Positions 1 through 10,573 of a stretch of DNA of 64,000 bases are shown one piece after another. The position numbers and the translations under genes were made by a program. This stretch comes from Pseudoscleropodium purum (taxonomy: Eukaryota; Streptophyta; Bryopsida; Hypnales; Brachytheciaceae): the NCBI GenBank assembly GCA_963969395.1, contig OZ017796.1:8434501-8498500 (forward strand), given 5' to 3'. Position 1 is the stretch's first letter; every line of letters begins with the position of its first letter. Under the pieces are notes generated by a model that saw only the letters and a program-made list of their open reading frames with translations, made no database searches and was not told the origin of the DNA.

Positions 1-1031
1 ATTTTTGGCAACCTTGAAAGTTTTTGTAACCAGTCCTTTAGAGACTCTATAAACAATGTTTGTCAATAGAAGTGTGAAGAGACACTAAAGCATCATCAAT
101 TGGCCTTGACTACAAGAGTCAATCATATTAGTTTGTGTGACAAAAATTTATCAAGGTCATACAATCTATAATATATCTCATATAATCATGCAAAAATATT
201 ATTGTATTGTAGTTACTAATTTATACACAAATTTATAATAATTTGTAACAACACTTATTTTCAAAGGAAATATTGTACACTATATTCACTATGATTGGCT
301 TGCGAATAAGGTTTCAAAGATTTCAACAAGGTCTCCAAATGTTTCTATTATCTTTTCACTTCCAAACATAGAGCCAATTGGAAGTTTTGGAAGATTTTTT
401 TTTATCTCTGTGGGATTGTGACTATTCAATCAATGTATATTATTTTCCATGCACCCAAACTTGTTGCACTTGTCACTTTATAGCTATGCGTTTGTTTGGT
501 CATAGAGTTCAAATTTTTCTTTGAAAAGAGAGAGGATATATTGCCAGTTTGTAGTGTTCAAATTTTTTTTCTACTATTAGGAAAGTGTGATGTCTTTACT
601 TTAAGTAGTTGCACATTTATTGTTTGTCAATTGTAATTGCAACTTGAAATTGACAAGAACACTTGATTTTATATATCTTCTTCTAAAGAGGGCAAAAAAG
701 TTCAAATTTAGATTTGTAAAGCAAACCTTGCGAATTTCAGTTTGGAAATATAGAAAAAAAAAAAGAGTGTAGTAAAAATAGTGATTTAGGATTTGTGAAT
801 ATTTTTTTCCAAAATTCATTTTCCATTCACAAATCTTGTACTTTCAAACAATTACAAATTATTCAGAAATTAGATATAATGACTCTAATACTTCTACACT
901 TTCAAATGTCCACATGATTTATATTTCCCCAAAACATTCACCTCTTCTCCCCCCAAAGCCCAAACCTTTGCTTTTAGAAATGCATCACCTTTTTTTCCCT
1001 TCCTTCCTTCTTAACTTAAAAAATTCTCTTG
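1..1031. other. AT-rich intergenic stretch, no gene seen
   Basis: Short open frames here are scattered, AT-rich and show no recognisable family. I see no exon, RNA gene or clear transposon boundary. Confidence 0.6.
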
Positions 1032-1256
1032 TACTCCTTGAATATTGGTGCGGACACAAAACATCCAATGGATGACAAGGAATCCTTCTAGTGAGACAAA
1101 AGTTAAACTATTTATCTTTGGAATTTTGTTGTGAAAAAGGAAAGGTCATCTATAGTAGTTTGACTTCCAATGAAGACTTTTGCAATTTTTTTAGCCAATG
1201 ATTCACATAGTAATGAAAAGGGCTGATTTTGGAGTTCACCCCTTCTTCTTTTTAAC
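1032..1256 (+). repeat. Dispersed repeat family C, copy 1
   Basis: The core reads GATGACAAGGAATCCTTCTA, then GTTTGACTTCCAATGA and AGCCAATGATTCACA. The same ordered motifs recur at 24092-24475 (two units in tandem), 25905-26100 (reverse), 26262-26440, 26455-26655, 46560-46765 and 53905-54080 (reverse). It is non-coding and about 180-220 bp per unit. I cannot assign it to a transposon superfamily. It abuts element D at its right end. Confidence 0.75.
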
Positions 1257-1912
1257 CCCTAAATGCCTGAGGCACCTAATTTGGTGTTTGCAAAACTTTG
1301 AAGTTAAATAAAACCTTATCAAGTTGCTATTTTTTGTAATTTATATTTTTGGAAAGTTCTTCTTGAAGTCTAGTTTTAAGACCAAAAATTTAATCTTAAA
1401 AATAATTGATAGTGATTTTTCTCTTTAAGATTTTGTACAAGGGTATCTATTGCAATCTTGACTTCTTGTAGTGTTGAGAGCTCTTGGAAATTAGAGCCTC
1501 AAATACAGTAGATCTTGGTGAAAAAATCACATTAAAAAATCATTTAAAAAAATTGTAAAGTAGATTTTTAAAAACCATAGGTTGATTGGAGTTATACATG
1601 TTAAGCCCTTTAACCTCATATTTTTTTGGTCACCAACTTTTTATATTTGACTTGTGAAAAGTGGGTTGAAAAACTTCACATCACTTTTGCAATTTTAACA
1701 CCCTCATGGTCAAACATTATAATCTTCCACTCCATATTAAGTGCTATTATTATGTTTTCTCTTTTCCTATGAGATCTCTAACATATCTGGTTTGAATTTC
1801 TACGGTTACAATTCAAAAAAATTAATACAACTCATCAAAATGTTGGCATTTTGTTCAATTTAGAGCAAATTCCAAGAAGCTCAAAATAGGCCTTGGGTAT
1901 TTAAGGGGTTAA
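1252..1912 (+). mobile_element. Element D copy 1, terminal inverted repeats with TTAA ends
   Basis: The left end reads TTAACCCCTAAATGCCTGAG. The right end read on the other strand starts TTAACCCCTTAAATACCC, so the ends are inverted copies of about 20 bp. The inside is AT-rich, without coding potential, and aligns along its whole length with 7312-8252. A non-autonomous DNA transposon is the simplest reading. Since both ends carry TTAA, a piggyBac-type TTAA target duplication and a Harbinger-type TAA/TTA duplication are both possible. Confidence 0.7.
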
Positions 1913-2760
1913 GGGTTAACCCTTAAATGTGCAAACATCCAAAAAGTAGATGTGACTTGGTCAACCTCAATTACAACTTTAAAAATAACTATTTTTAGAA
2001 TTTGATTTCAACTAAGAAAACAAAACTTGACAAGTTTTGTTTCTATTTCATTTTGAAATTTTGAAAAATGTCAAAAATTGAAAGAGTTATTGCAATTGAA
2101 ATCTCCTTGTGTTAAAATCTAAATAACACAAGATGGTGTGCTTTTCATTCATATTTAAAAATAAAAAAAAATTATTTTGAATTTTAATTTATAAAATTAT
2201 GTTTCTCATTCTACTCTTCATTTACAGTAAAAAATTATAGATTATTTTAATACATATTGTAATTGGTATAATTTTATTTCCACCCTTAATTTTGAAATTT
2301 CACAATAATTTTATTTTTCCTTCAGAATTATTCGAAAAGTAAAAAATATATAGAAAATTTATTTTTCTATTAGCAAAAAATATAAAAAATTTGTACATCA
2401 ATTAAATAAAAGGATAAATTTGGTTTGATAGTTGAATTTGACTTCAAGGTGTTTGATGTGGCTATTTTAGATGTAAAAAATAAAATAACCAATTGAAAAT
2501 TTTTCATGCTAATTTCCATTGCCCCTTTTACCTTCCAAGAAAATTTCAAATAATTGAATTGTTTTTATTAAGTTTACTTCTTTATGTTCATTTTTTGCAA
2601 TAAAAATGATAACAATTAGAAATTTTCACAAAACAAATTGCAATTTGTCAAAGTGATATAGAATTCAGAGTTTCAAGTAGTAAAAATATCAGATTGTTGT
2701 TTGAACACTATTGAAAAGGCTAAAATTAGCTCAGATAAGAAGTTTGACCATTTCACAATG
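1913..2760. other. AT-rich intergenic stretch upstream of the J-protein gene
   Basis: Very AT-rich with poly-A and poly-T runs; nothing recognisable. From about 2780 the composition shifts to CT-rich and then to balanced sequence, which marks the start of the gene island. Confidence 0.5.
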
Positions 2761-2994
2761 GATCAAGTCCTTTAAGGGCTTAATTGAATTGATCAGTCCC
2801 TCTCCCTCTCCTTGCCCCTCTCGCATTGATTATTGCCTCTGCAACACACTTTAGGGTTTCCCAGTACAGGACAGCACCGCATTCATTTATTTGTGCCTAT
2901 CATTTCTTATTTGTGTCTTGGATGCGTCGTCTGTTGAATCGATGAGAGAATTGCGCTGGTTTTGGTGGTGCCAGCTTTCTTCGTCGAGAATTTT

Positions 2995-3535
2995 CAATTT
3001 GCGCTGTAAGTTGAGGTATCCTGAAACCCTGGTGGCATGCGGAATTGGTGTGAATGAGTGTAATGGCCGGAGGAGCTGCTGGGCCGGGGGGCAATTGGAT
3101 GATTCGTACAACTGAGTCGCGTTAGGATTGATGAGGAACTCATCGGTCGATTGTTTTGCAATTTGACTAAATTCGAGTAGTTGAATTCCCTAAGCTTTAC
3201 CTGCAGTTGGAAGCGCTACGAGATGAGTGGAGAAAGGGAATTGCCGAATGCTAGGATTGCATTTTGCGCTAGCTACGAGTGGCCTGAAACCCTAATCCGT
3301 TTGGTGGCATGAGTGTACTGTACGAGGTCAAGTGGTCAATCGGATTTTCGTACAATTTAGTGGCGGTAAATAATAGTTGAGGAACTAATCGGTCACTATG
3401 CTTTTCGATTGCCGAGATTCTGTTTGTTGATTTCTGTATAGCTCCAGTTGGAAGTACACAGAAGTTAGAGAGTTGCTTAATGTTAGGATTGTGGAGTTGA
3501 AAAGAGAATCTGAATGTTTCAGGTGGCGAATAAGA
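2995..3535 (+). repeat. Diverged tandem duplication in the 5' region of the J-protein gene
   Basis: Two units of about 240-270 bp lie head to tail. The order of shared blocks is: CCTGAAACCCT (3020 and 3283), GGTGGCATG (3031 and 3303), TTCGTACAA, GAGGAACT then ATCGGTC (3131 and 3379), then CAGTTGGAAG (about 3204 and 3445), then TAGGATTG. The units are clearly diverged by indels. They lie just upstream of the start codon at 3596, so they are promoter, leader or leader-intron sequence. Confidence 0.75.
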
Positions 3536-3595
3536 GTGGTTCAGGGTTCCTTCGAAAGTGGGATGCCTGTGATGGATTTTGAGTAAGAGGACAGG

Positions 3596-5123
3596 ATGCA
3601 GAGCCCAAACAATCGGCTGGATCAGGTGCGTGTTGTGAAACGCCTACTTCCTGATATTGTACCTTTTCCTACTTGCTAGGCATTGGGCTTCGGAGTGTTG
3701 TATTGAGCCCCCAAAGTACCAAGGACTCGTGGTTTGAAAATGACCGACCAATTCGACTGATTATATTGTGAAAACTTAATCGAGGTGGTGCCAAATTTTA
3801 TATTTCCTGAATCAGTGAAGAACATTGCACGTGTTGGTCAGAATTTAAATGAAATGGAACAAAGAAAATCCCCGCATGATTACTCAAAACTGCTGAAACA
3901 AATATGAGACCAATTTGGACCTCTTGGTCTAAAGACTTGTTAAATTGTTACGCCATGCTTGTGATAAGTAAAGACTTGCGGAGGGGAAGTCAAGACTGGC
4001 GCGACAGTTTCTGCAGTTTGTTTGACAATTAGTCAAGGGTGGATCAAGGTTTTACTCAGGGCTAACAAAACCAAAGTTTGGCTAAATATTCCAAAACTTT
4101 GACACTATGTTGATCTTTTGACCTCGGGCTTTAATCTGTTGAATCTGATGTCATTTCAGGATCATTACAAAGTCCTTGGCGTTGATTATGACGCAACGGA
4201 TGACTCTATACGCACCAGCTATCTGCGCCTCGCTCTGGTCGGTGAAATAACATTTAGTCATGCTTTAGGAAGGTCTCCAAGTTTTATGTAGAGATTAAAT
4301 GCCATGTATTTAAATCTCTAAGGTGCTTGATCTGTGTCTGTTCTCTGGGGATTAGTATCAAACGCTTCATTTGTTGTGATGATTTCATTTAATTAAGATG
4401 AGGCATATAGGCCTTATCTCTTTACCTTGTGTTCCTCTACAGAAATGGCACCCCGATAAACACAATGGTGCCAGTGCAGCCACTCTCAAGTTTCAAGAGA
4501 TTAGTGAAGCATATCGAGGTTAGCTTTTTCTATGTAGTTGTTGGTACTGCTTTGTAGAGAATTGGTGGATGGTCCTACACTGAATGACTTGCATCAAGTT
4601 GTGAAGAATAGAACGCAACTATCTTCTTATTTCTGACCGTTGCGCATTGAACTTCATACCAAGCTGCTTTCCTGGGTCAAGCTATGTGTATTTGAATCAA
4701 ACCATGCAGACTTTATTGTGTGGTTCTAGATTATGATTTTACTATGCATTTATATCTTCTCGCCCTGCACAATCTAATTCTGATTCGAACCATGTGTTTT
4801 CATGATTTGGTTTGTCAAGGACAGTCCTAAGTGACCCACTCATGCGACACGAGTATGACATCCAAGGGCATTACGGCCTTCAGGATTACAATTACACCGT
4901 GAGTAACAACTTTTGATTTCTTGTTTGTATCTTTATCGACAATTGTTCATGATTTTCTGGTCCTCTTAGCAGTTGAATTTTCTAACAGAGTACGTCTGAT
5001 GCCTTTTTGCACCCTTTTGAGCGAAAGACTCCAAAATTGGTGGCATCGCTTTTTAATGAGACTGAGAATGGATCATTTGCTTGTGATGACTGCAGGACTA
5101 TCTTAAGCGATTTAAGAGCTTGA
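3596..5123 (+). CDS. Small J-domain (DnaJ/HSP40 type III) co-chaperone, five coding exons
   Basis: Coding exons are 3596-3625, 4160-4237, 4443-4518, 4825-4898 and 4989-5123. All introns are GT-AG and phases close to a 130-residue protein. The J domain spans about residues 11-75: [11 protein letters not shown], then helix II ending RLALKW, then the HPD motif at residues 39-41 (KWHPDKH), then [17 protein letters not shown] stimulates Hsp70 ATPase activity in this family. There is no glycine-rich region or zinc-finger repeat, so it is a type III J protein. The C-terminal tail (about residues 87-130) contains CDDCRTIL and gives no known domain. The start is the first ATG that splices in frame to the J domain. 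No targeting signal is evident, so a cytosolic or nuclear site is likely but unproved. The boundary at 4824/4825 was chosen by frame: the other AG four bases earlier gives an immediate stop. Confidence 0.9.
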
Positions 5124-7311
5124 TATTGACCTGCAATGGGCTGGGTATTAGCAGTCGCGTGGACCGGTGATAGTTATAATAGAAAGATCAGTACCTGGTT
5201 GGAGGCTGAAAATTGAAGCATCCCTTCCACATGAAGGTGTGGAGCTGAGAAGGGATCATTGAAGTATTTACCCTTTAAGCTTTGAATGCTTACAGTTGGA
5301 TTACATTGGATTACATAGGCAGCTACATGCTGAAACTTAGTCGTTGATGCTAAAATGTCATGGCATCACCAGTGGTTTTGGTTTTTGACATGATTAGATC
5401 GATGAACTGTCATTTCTTGTGCCTTCTTGAACCCACGAAAGGACTGAAGGTTGTTTTATTAGTTTTAACCACATTTGGATTGAGATTAAGCCAACATTCA
5501 AGTGCAAGGGCTACGAAGGTCTTTGTGTTCACAATTCTGGAGTTGTTTAGCTGCTGTTGTAACTTAACCCCTACTGCCCTGATTGGCCCGTTTGGGGCTT
5601 TGGGGCAGGCCGAATGAACAAATTTTTTTGATTTTTGCCCAAGTTAAGGGAGCTCTTGATTGTCACACTTTCTACGTTCAGCTTTGTTTCATGTAATTTC
5701 AATAAGTATTGCAGAAGCTATAATTTTTTCTTCTTCTCTGGACACTTACCTGGTAATTCAACTTTGTAGTAAAGTAGTCCACTTTATTTTACCTTGGACG
5801 GACAAGCCCCCCATGACCAAAGAAAAGAAGGAACCCCAATTGCATCAACAAAATTCTTCCCATCCTTGACTACCCATGGAAGAAATCTAGAAGTTGATAG
5901 GGGAAGTGCTAAGGTCATCTTGCATAGGCTTGTGGCAACAATCAAATGGAGGAAGGTGAGAAAGCTCATTCAACACACAATTAGTGGTTGAAAATTTGAA
6001 ATTATGCATGCATGCATTAGTATTGTAGCATGTTGGTTGGCAATGGACAAGGTATCAAAATTTAATCTAAAATATAAAGGACCACCAGACTTCCCTTTTG
6101 AAGATGACCAAACTTCCCTTTTGAAGATGAAGGAGATGCTCTAAGACCATCTTCTAAAATATACAACATATTTTTCACCAATGCTCCATTTGTATAGAAG
6201 AGGATGGCCTATTTTCATGAATGATGGGAATATGATGCAATCTAGTAACTTCATTATTGTGTGATGAATAATACATTGGCACCTAATGAAGTTGCAAAGA
6301 CTAGGTTTGAATTTTGTGCTTCTTGGAAACAGATTCACTCATACATCAAGAACAAGTTAGACTATAATCTTTACTTCTTTAATTTCTAAAAATTCCAAAC
6401 TTGATGAAAAATTAGCAAAAAAAATAGTGCAATCTTTGTTATTTTTATTCTTCAACTAGAAAAAATTATTCCACTATACCATCAGTCAATCAAACATATG
6501 TTAAAATGTTTAACATTCTTGGAAACAAGTTATATATCTTATGCTCCTTCAAATGGATGCTTTGAGCACCATTTTGGTAGTCTTATGAATTTAGGGAAGG
6601 AATTTGACCCCCCTACCTCTTGCTAACCATTATGCCATTATTATGGGCTTGTTGAATTTTAAGAACTTTGGTGCTACATTGTCTTTTTTTGGCAAATGGA
6701 AAGATAAGGCAAATATATTTCCATAAATGATTGTTGACTTTTCAATGCTAATTTGGCACCATTCCATTCACAATTTGTCAACATTGCTATTACAAGTTGC
6801 AATTCATAACCTTTTTTTCTTTCAACCTGCTTCCTATACCCTTGGATTATGAAGATTAAAGATTGTTGATTGAAAAATGTACAACCAATTATGTATTAGA
6901 TAACCAATTGCACATTGGATTATCTTATTGTGTTGAATAAATCTAGTTTCCTACTTTCATCTCTCATTGTCGACAAATTAGTTTTTTGGGGTCCTTTTTG
7001 GACAAATGGTTATATAGCCTTTCTTTCAAGAAGGTTTTGAGTTTTGTGGCTCCTTTATTATGGGGGTTTCAATTAAAAGAGACCAATTTAGAGTATACAA
7101 TTTTTGGGTATGTAATTTTTGTGTGCAAATTTTTTTATGTGTTGGTTTTGTATAGTGGATGAAATGAGATTTTAATGAAATGAAATGAGGCTCTGCACAT
7201 TGTGGCAATAGTGTGTAGGGCTGTCATTACAATTTATTGTTTTATAAGACATTTTCCCCCTTTTCTTCTATAGGCTTGAAGTTGCCCATTCTTTTTGAAG
7301 AAATTGGGTAT
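5124..7311. other. Intergenic stretch, possible 3' UTR then repeat-like DNA
   Basis: The first few hundred bases after the J-protein stop are probably 3' UTR. Further on the sequence is AT-rich. Around 6150-6330 one frame, broken by stops, reads vaguely like transposase, but not well enough to name. No supported gene. Confidence 0.45.
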
Positions 7312-8252
7312 TTAACCCCAAAATGCCCGAGGCACCAAACTCTAGTGTTGACAAAACTTTGATGTTAAATAAAACCTAACCAAGTTTCTATATTTAGTAG
7401 TTCATATTTTTGAAATTTTTTCTTTGAAGTCTAGTTTTAGCATCAAAAATCCAATTTTGAAAATGGATGATTATGATTTTTCTATTCAAAATTTTGTGCA
7501 AAGGTATCCATTGCAATCTTGACTTTTTGTAGTGTTGACGGCTCTTAGAAATGCAGGGTTGACACGACGTCCGGATGCGGACGTTCGGACGTGGACGCTG
7601 TGTCCGCGGCGTCCGCTAACATTCACGTCCGCCTGTCCGCCCCGTCCGCCCGCCCGCCTGCCCGCCCGCCCGGTTACGACTGTCCGATCGACACGTGGAC
7701 TGATGTGGTCCGCACGATCTGGGCGTCCGCCTCAGGCTGTCCGCCCCGCCCGTCTGCCTTCCGACGGCGGGAGGGACGCTGCGTCCAGATGTCCAGACGT
7801 CCAGAAAACGGACGCTATTTTGGGGCGGACGTTGAGATTCGTCAACCCTGTAGAATGAGCCTCAAATACACTTGATTTTGGAGGAAAAATCACATTCAAA
7901 ATTCATTAAAAAAATTTATAGACTATATTTTGAGAAGCCATAAAGTGATTGGTGTTATTCATGTCAAGTCCTTTAACCTCATATTTATTTGACATGTGAA
8001 AAGAGGGTTGAAAGACTTCAAATCACTTTTGTAGTTTCAACACCTTCATGATCAAACATTAAAATCTTTCAATCCATAAATGATATTGTTGTGTTTTCTT
8101 TTCTAATGTGATCTTTAACATGTCTTGTTTGTTTGAATTTATACAGTTACAATTCAAAAAAATTCATTCAACTTATCAAAATGTTGGCATTTTGTTCAAT
8201 TTGGAGCAAATTCCAAGAAGCTCAAAACAGGCCTTGGGCATTTAGGGGTTAA
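7312..8252 (+). mobile_element. Element D copy 2, interrupted by a GC-rich insertion
   Basis: Full-length match to 1252-1912 in the same orientation. The left end is TTAACCCCAAAATGCCCGAG and the right end on the other strand is TTAACCCCTAAATGCCCAAG. Without the 297-bp insertion at 7554-7850 it is about 644 bp, close to the 661 bp of copy 1. The insertion must therefore be younger than this element. Confidence 0.75.
7554..7850 (+). mobile_element. GC-rich hAT-like MITE nested in element D
   Basis: 297 bp with perfect 10-bp terminal inverted repeats CAGGGTTGAC/GTCAACCCTG and a subterminal ACGTCCG on both sides. The flanks TAGAAATG (7546-7553) and TAGAATGA (7851-7858) are an 8-bp target duplication with one base lost. 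Comparison with copy 1 of element D shows the empty site. A CAGGG start and 8-bp duplication are standard hAT features. The inside is strikingly GC-rich and holds at least 14 copies of GTCCG or its complement; hAT transposases commonly bind such short subterminal repeats. No transposase is encoded, so it is non-autonomous. Confidence 0.8.
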
Positions 8253-8324
8253 TTGCTAAAAAAAACCACTGCCACAGACCCTTGTAGGACGGCCGCATTT
8301 GAAGGGCCACAGGGTATGCTCTAA

Positions 8325-8694
8325 GAGCATCCCCACTCCAGCTTCCCTATCTGTATCCCTATACATCTTTTTCCATCCGTGTTGCTTGCAGTAGGGAACC
8401 TCACTCACACTGAGCATTCCCTAAAATTCCCACTTTCTGTATAATATTAACCTCGAAGTTACTGATCACTCTGGAGTGGGGATGCTCTCTCTGAACGTGA
8501 CTGAGCTGTCAGGGTAAAAGGATGCCAATTTTTCCTATTTTTAGAATACAGGTTACCAGTACCCTCTTTCCCAAACGCGAGCCAGTTTACAGAATTGGGA
8601 CCCCCTCTCCCCAAAATTTTACGGATACAACACTCCAGTGGGGGTCCCTTCCCTATCCGGATAGGGATACAGCAGCCCCCGAGTGGGGATGCTC
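8325..8694 (+). mobile_element. Tourist-like (PIF/Harbinger) MITE, compound
   Basis: Ends are GAGCATCCCCACTC and GAGTGGGGATGCTC, flanked by TAA on both sides (8322-8324 and 8695-8697). A 3-bp TAA duplication is typical of PIF/Harbinger MITEs. Inside, a third copy of the end (CTGGAGTGGGGATGCTCT at 8471-8488) pairs perfectly over 18 bp with 8324-8341, so a 165-bp element is embedded in or shares one end with the 370-bp one. The right end lies about 160 bp upstream of the ISD11-like start codon, in its probable promoter. Confidence 0.75.
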
Positions 8695-8852
8695 TAAGGC
8701 CCCTCTATCTCATACTTCGCATGAAGGAGCCTGGAAAAATCTTTGTGGGCAGCCCACGAGAGTCAAGAGGGTACGTGTTTTCCCTTGAATTTGGCGCGGC
8801 TTCACTTCCTAGCCTGTGCGCACACTAAATTTCTGTTCCGCTAGCAGAGAAG

Positions 8853-9098
8853 ATGGCGCCATCGCCAGCCCAAGCCCGTGAGCTCTACCGAGCGCTTGTG
8901 CGCGAAGCTCGCAAATTCTCCAACTACAACATCCGGGAGTATGTGAAGCGCAGGACGGTGGCTGGCTTTCACGACCAGCACGCGGATCCTGCAGCGGCGT
9001 ACGCCGTCGGAAAGGAGCAGCTGGAATTGGCCAAGCGTCAAGCGGTTGTGTACAATTTGTATGCGCCACGGATGAAGAGTATCATGGACTTGAGTTGA
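8853..9098 (+). CDS. ISD11: LYR-motif protein, ISD11/LYRM4-like
   Basis: Intronless, 81 residues. The LYR motif is at residues 11-13 (ELYRAL), followed by the conserved F at 22 and the block FSNYNIREYVKRR (22-34) that characterises the ISD11/LYRM4 subfamily. Length matches the family (about 80-95). In eukaryotes ISD11 binds and stabilises the cysteine desulfurase NFS1 with acyl carrier protein in the mitochondrial matrix and is needed for Fe-S cluster assembly. No cleavable presequence is obvious, which is usual for LYR proteins. The ATG has good context (GAAGATGGCGCC). A MITE sits directly upstream. GC-rich against AT-rich flanks, as expected for a gene island. Confidence 0.92.
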   Translation: MAPSPAQARELYRALVREARKFSNYNIREYVKRRTVAGFHDQHADPAAAYAVGKEQLELAKRQAVVYNLYAPRMKSIMDLS

Positions 9099-10105
9099 AT
9101 GATTTTCCAGGGCCAAGGGCCAGGTGTATCCGTGTCAAATTCAATCTATCTTATCAAATTAGGGTTTAGCATCATATGGACTGATACGCTTTGTACTATT
9201 ATGTAGGGTGTGTGGACATTCGTACTGCATTTAACCTTTGCCTTGAGGAGATTGGACATCCGAAGGACAAGAGATCTTACTATTTGAGACTTAAATTTGT
9301 GTGGTTGTTCTAGCCGTAGTCAGTGTTGGATTAGAATGCAAGAGGAGAGTCTGAGAATGGCTCATAGAATTACTGTACGAATTTTATACTAGGACTGTTT
9401 CTTTTGAGTGAGCCTACTGGGCAAGAAATTGGCATTCATTTGGAGAAATCTAGGGTAATAGATCTTTCACATTCTTAGGAGAAATGGTTACCATTTGCAC
9501 TTTTACAGACCTCCGAATGTTGGCAGTTGTTTCAAATTTCTGCATACTGTAATTGGGGCACTGGCTCTCTGTTGTGACGAGTGCATTTGTTAAATACTCG
9601 ATCGAAATAAGTTAATGATACCATTTCAGGGGACAGAAGTAGGATGGACGACCCACCGTTCACACGAGCTTTCTTTAAGGTATCAAGGGCAACGAAGTCC
9701 TTTCTCATGTATAGAAGATCCTAGAGTATTTATAAGAACCAAAGGTCATCTTGAAGCCGGGATTAGGATCTTCTTCTGCGGGTTTTTCAAAGCATCAGAC
9801 CTGGAGGAAGAAACCCTGCAGCATGCTGGGTTTCCTCCTCCAAGCCCTCTATTTTAGTAAAAAGTAGCCCCTTTTCTGTTCTGTGCTTTTGTTTTGTTGA
9901 ATACAATTTAAATTTATGTAGACGGATGTATCAAAGCTTAGAATGACGAGTCATAATATACAAGGTAGATTATTATGTCACCCAAGTTACAGATTTGGTT
10001 GCAGAATCTTCAAGAGTCTGACTCCGTTTAATTCAGATTGTCACTCTTCCGTTCTTCTAAAATTCCACAAAATCAAGCAAATTCTACAAATTGAAACGCT
10101 GTTGA
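9099..10105. other. 3' flank of the ISD11-like gene
   Basis: A telo-box-like TTAGGGTTTAG lies just downstream of the stop (about 9164). The rest has balanced composition but no supported coding exon. Confidence 0.4.
9803..9841. repeat. Hairpin-forming inverted repeat
   Basis: GGAGGAAGAAACCC faces GGGTTTCCTCCTCC with one mismatch around an 11-base loop. The loop region itself contains the palindrome CAGCATGCTG. It could be a 3'-end hairpin or transposon remnant; no U-tract terminator logic applies in a plant. Confidence 0.6.
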
Positions 10106-10573
10106 TTACCCCTGGAAGCACGTCCCTTGCAGGAGAGGTGATCTTACTCCACGGTTGCGCGGACTACGCAACGATTTCAGGGCCAGCTTCTTCTTAATCC
10201 TTCGGATTCGGCGAGGAAGGCTGTAGTAGTAGTTGCACGCCACCACTGCACACACGGCCGCCTTGAGTCTCCCAAGTCGACTCTTTACCCTTTCCTGCAA
10301 CGTCTGTTTCCTGGAGAATGTGAAGCTGCGCAAATACTCTTGCCTGCTGCTGCTGCCATAGTTTCGTCTCGCAGCTGGGTACTTGATTTGGTCGTCGTCA
10401 CTGTCTCCAAACTCGTTCTGGAATGGCGAGAACGGGATTTCTATCAGCTTGAAGAATTGACCATCACCATTGTCCACATCTGACCACCTTCTGCTCATTT
10501 TGTTGCTGGGATATGTTTTCGTATTCTGTCGGGGCTGAAACAGCTGGCCTGCAGAAGAAGTTGATTTCAGCAT
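10106..10573 (-). CDS. Small basic plant protein of unknown function
   Basis: One open frame, 155 residues from the first ATG at 10573. The same frame stays open upstream to a TAG just before 10675 but contains no earlier ATG, so an upstream exon is possible. Middle: an acidic GDSDDD patch. Then YLRSFTFSRKQTLQERVKSR, a pattern reminiscent of the SYTF/RK tails of several uncharacterised plant proteins. Then a short hydrophobic AAVCAVVACNYYY and a strongly basic C-terminus with many R and K. The hydrophobic patch followed by basic residues could bind membrane or nucleic acid; that is inference. Higher GC than its flanks and a long frame support coding. No family assigned. Confidence 0.55.
   Translation of the reverse strand: MLKSTSSAGQLFQPRQNTKTYPSNKMSRRWSDVDNGDGQFFKLIEIPFSPFQNEFGDSDDDQIKYPAARRNYGSSSRQEYLRSFTFSRKQTLQERVKSRLGRLKAAVCAVVACNYYYSLPRRIRRIKKKLALKSLRSPRNRGVRSPLLQGTCFQG

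Noticed and set aside
2891..3115. 74-codon open frame upstream of the J-protein gene
   Set aside because: Overlapped by equally long frames on the other strand and lies within the tandem leader duplication; no family.
6141..6338. Possible hAT transposase remnant
   Set aside because: One frame with stops vaguely recalls transposase wording, but no conserved DDE or BED block is recognisable.
7532..7875. Arginine/proline-rich ORFs in the GC-rich block
   Set aside because: They are by-products of GTCCG repeats inside the hAT-like MITE and cross its boundaries.
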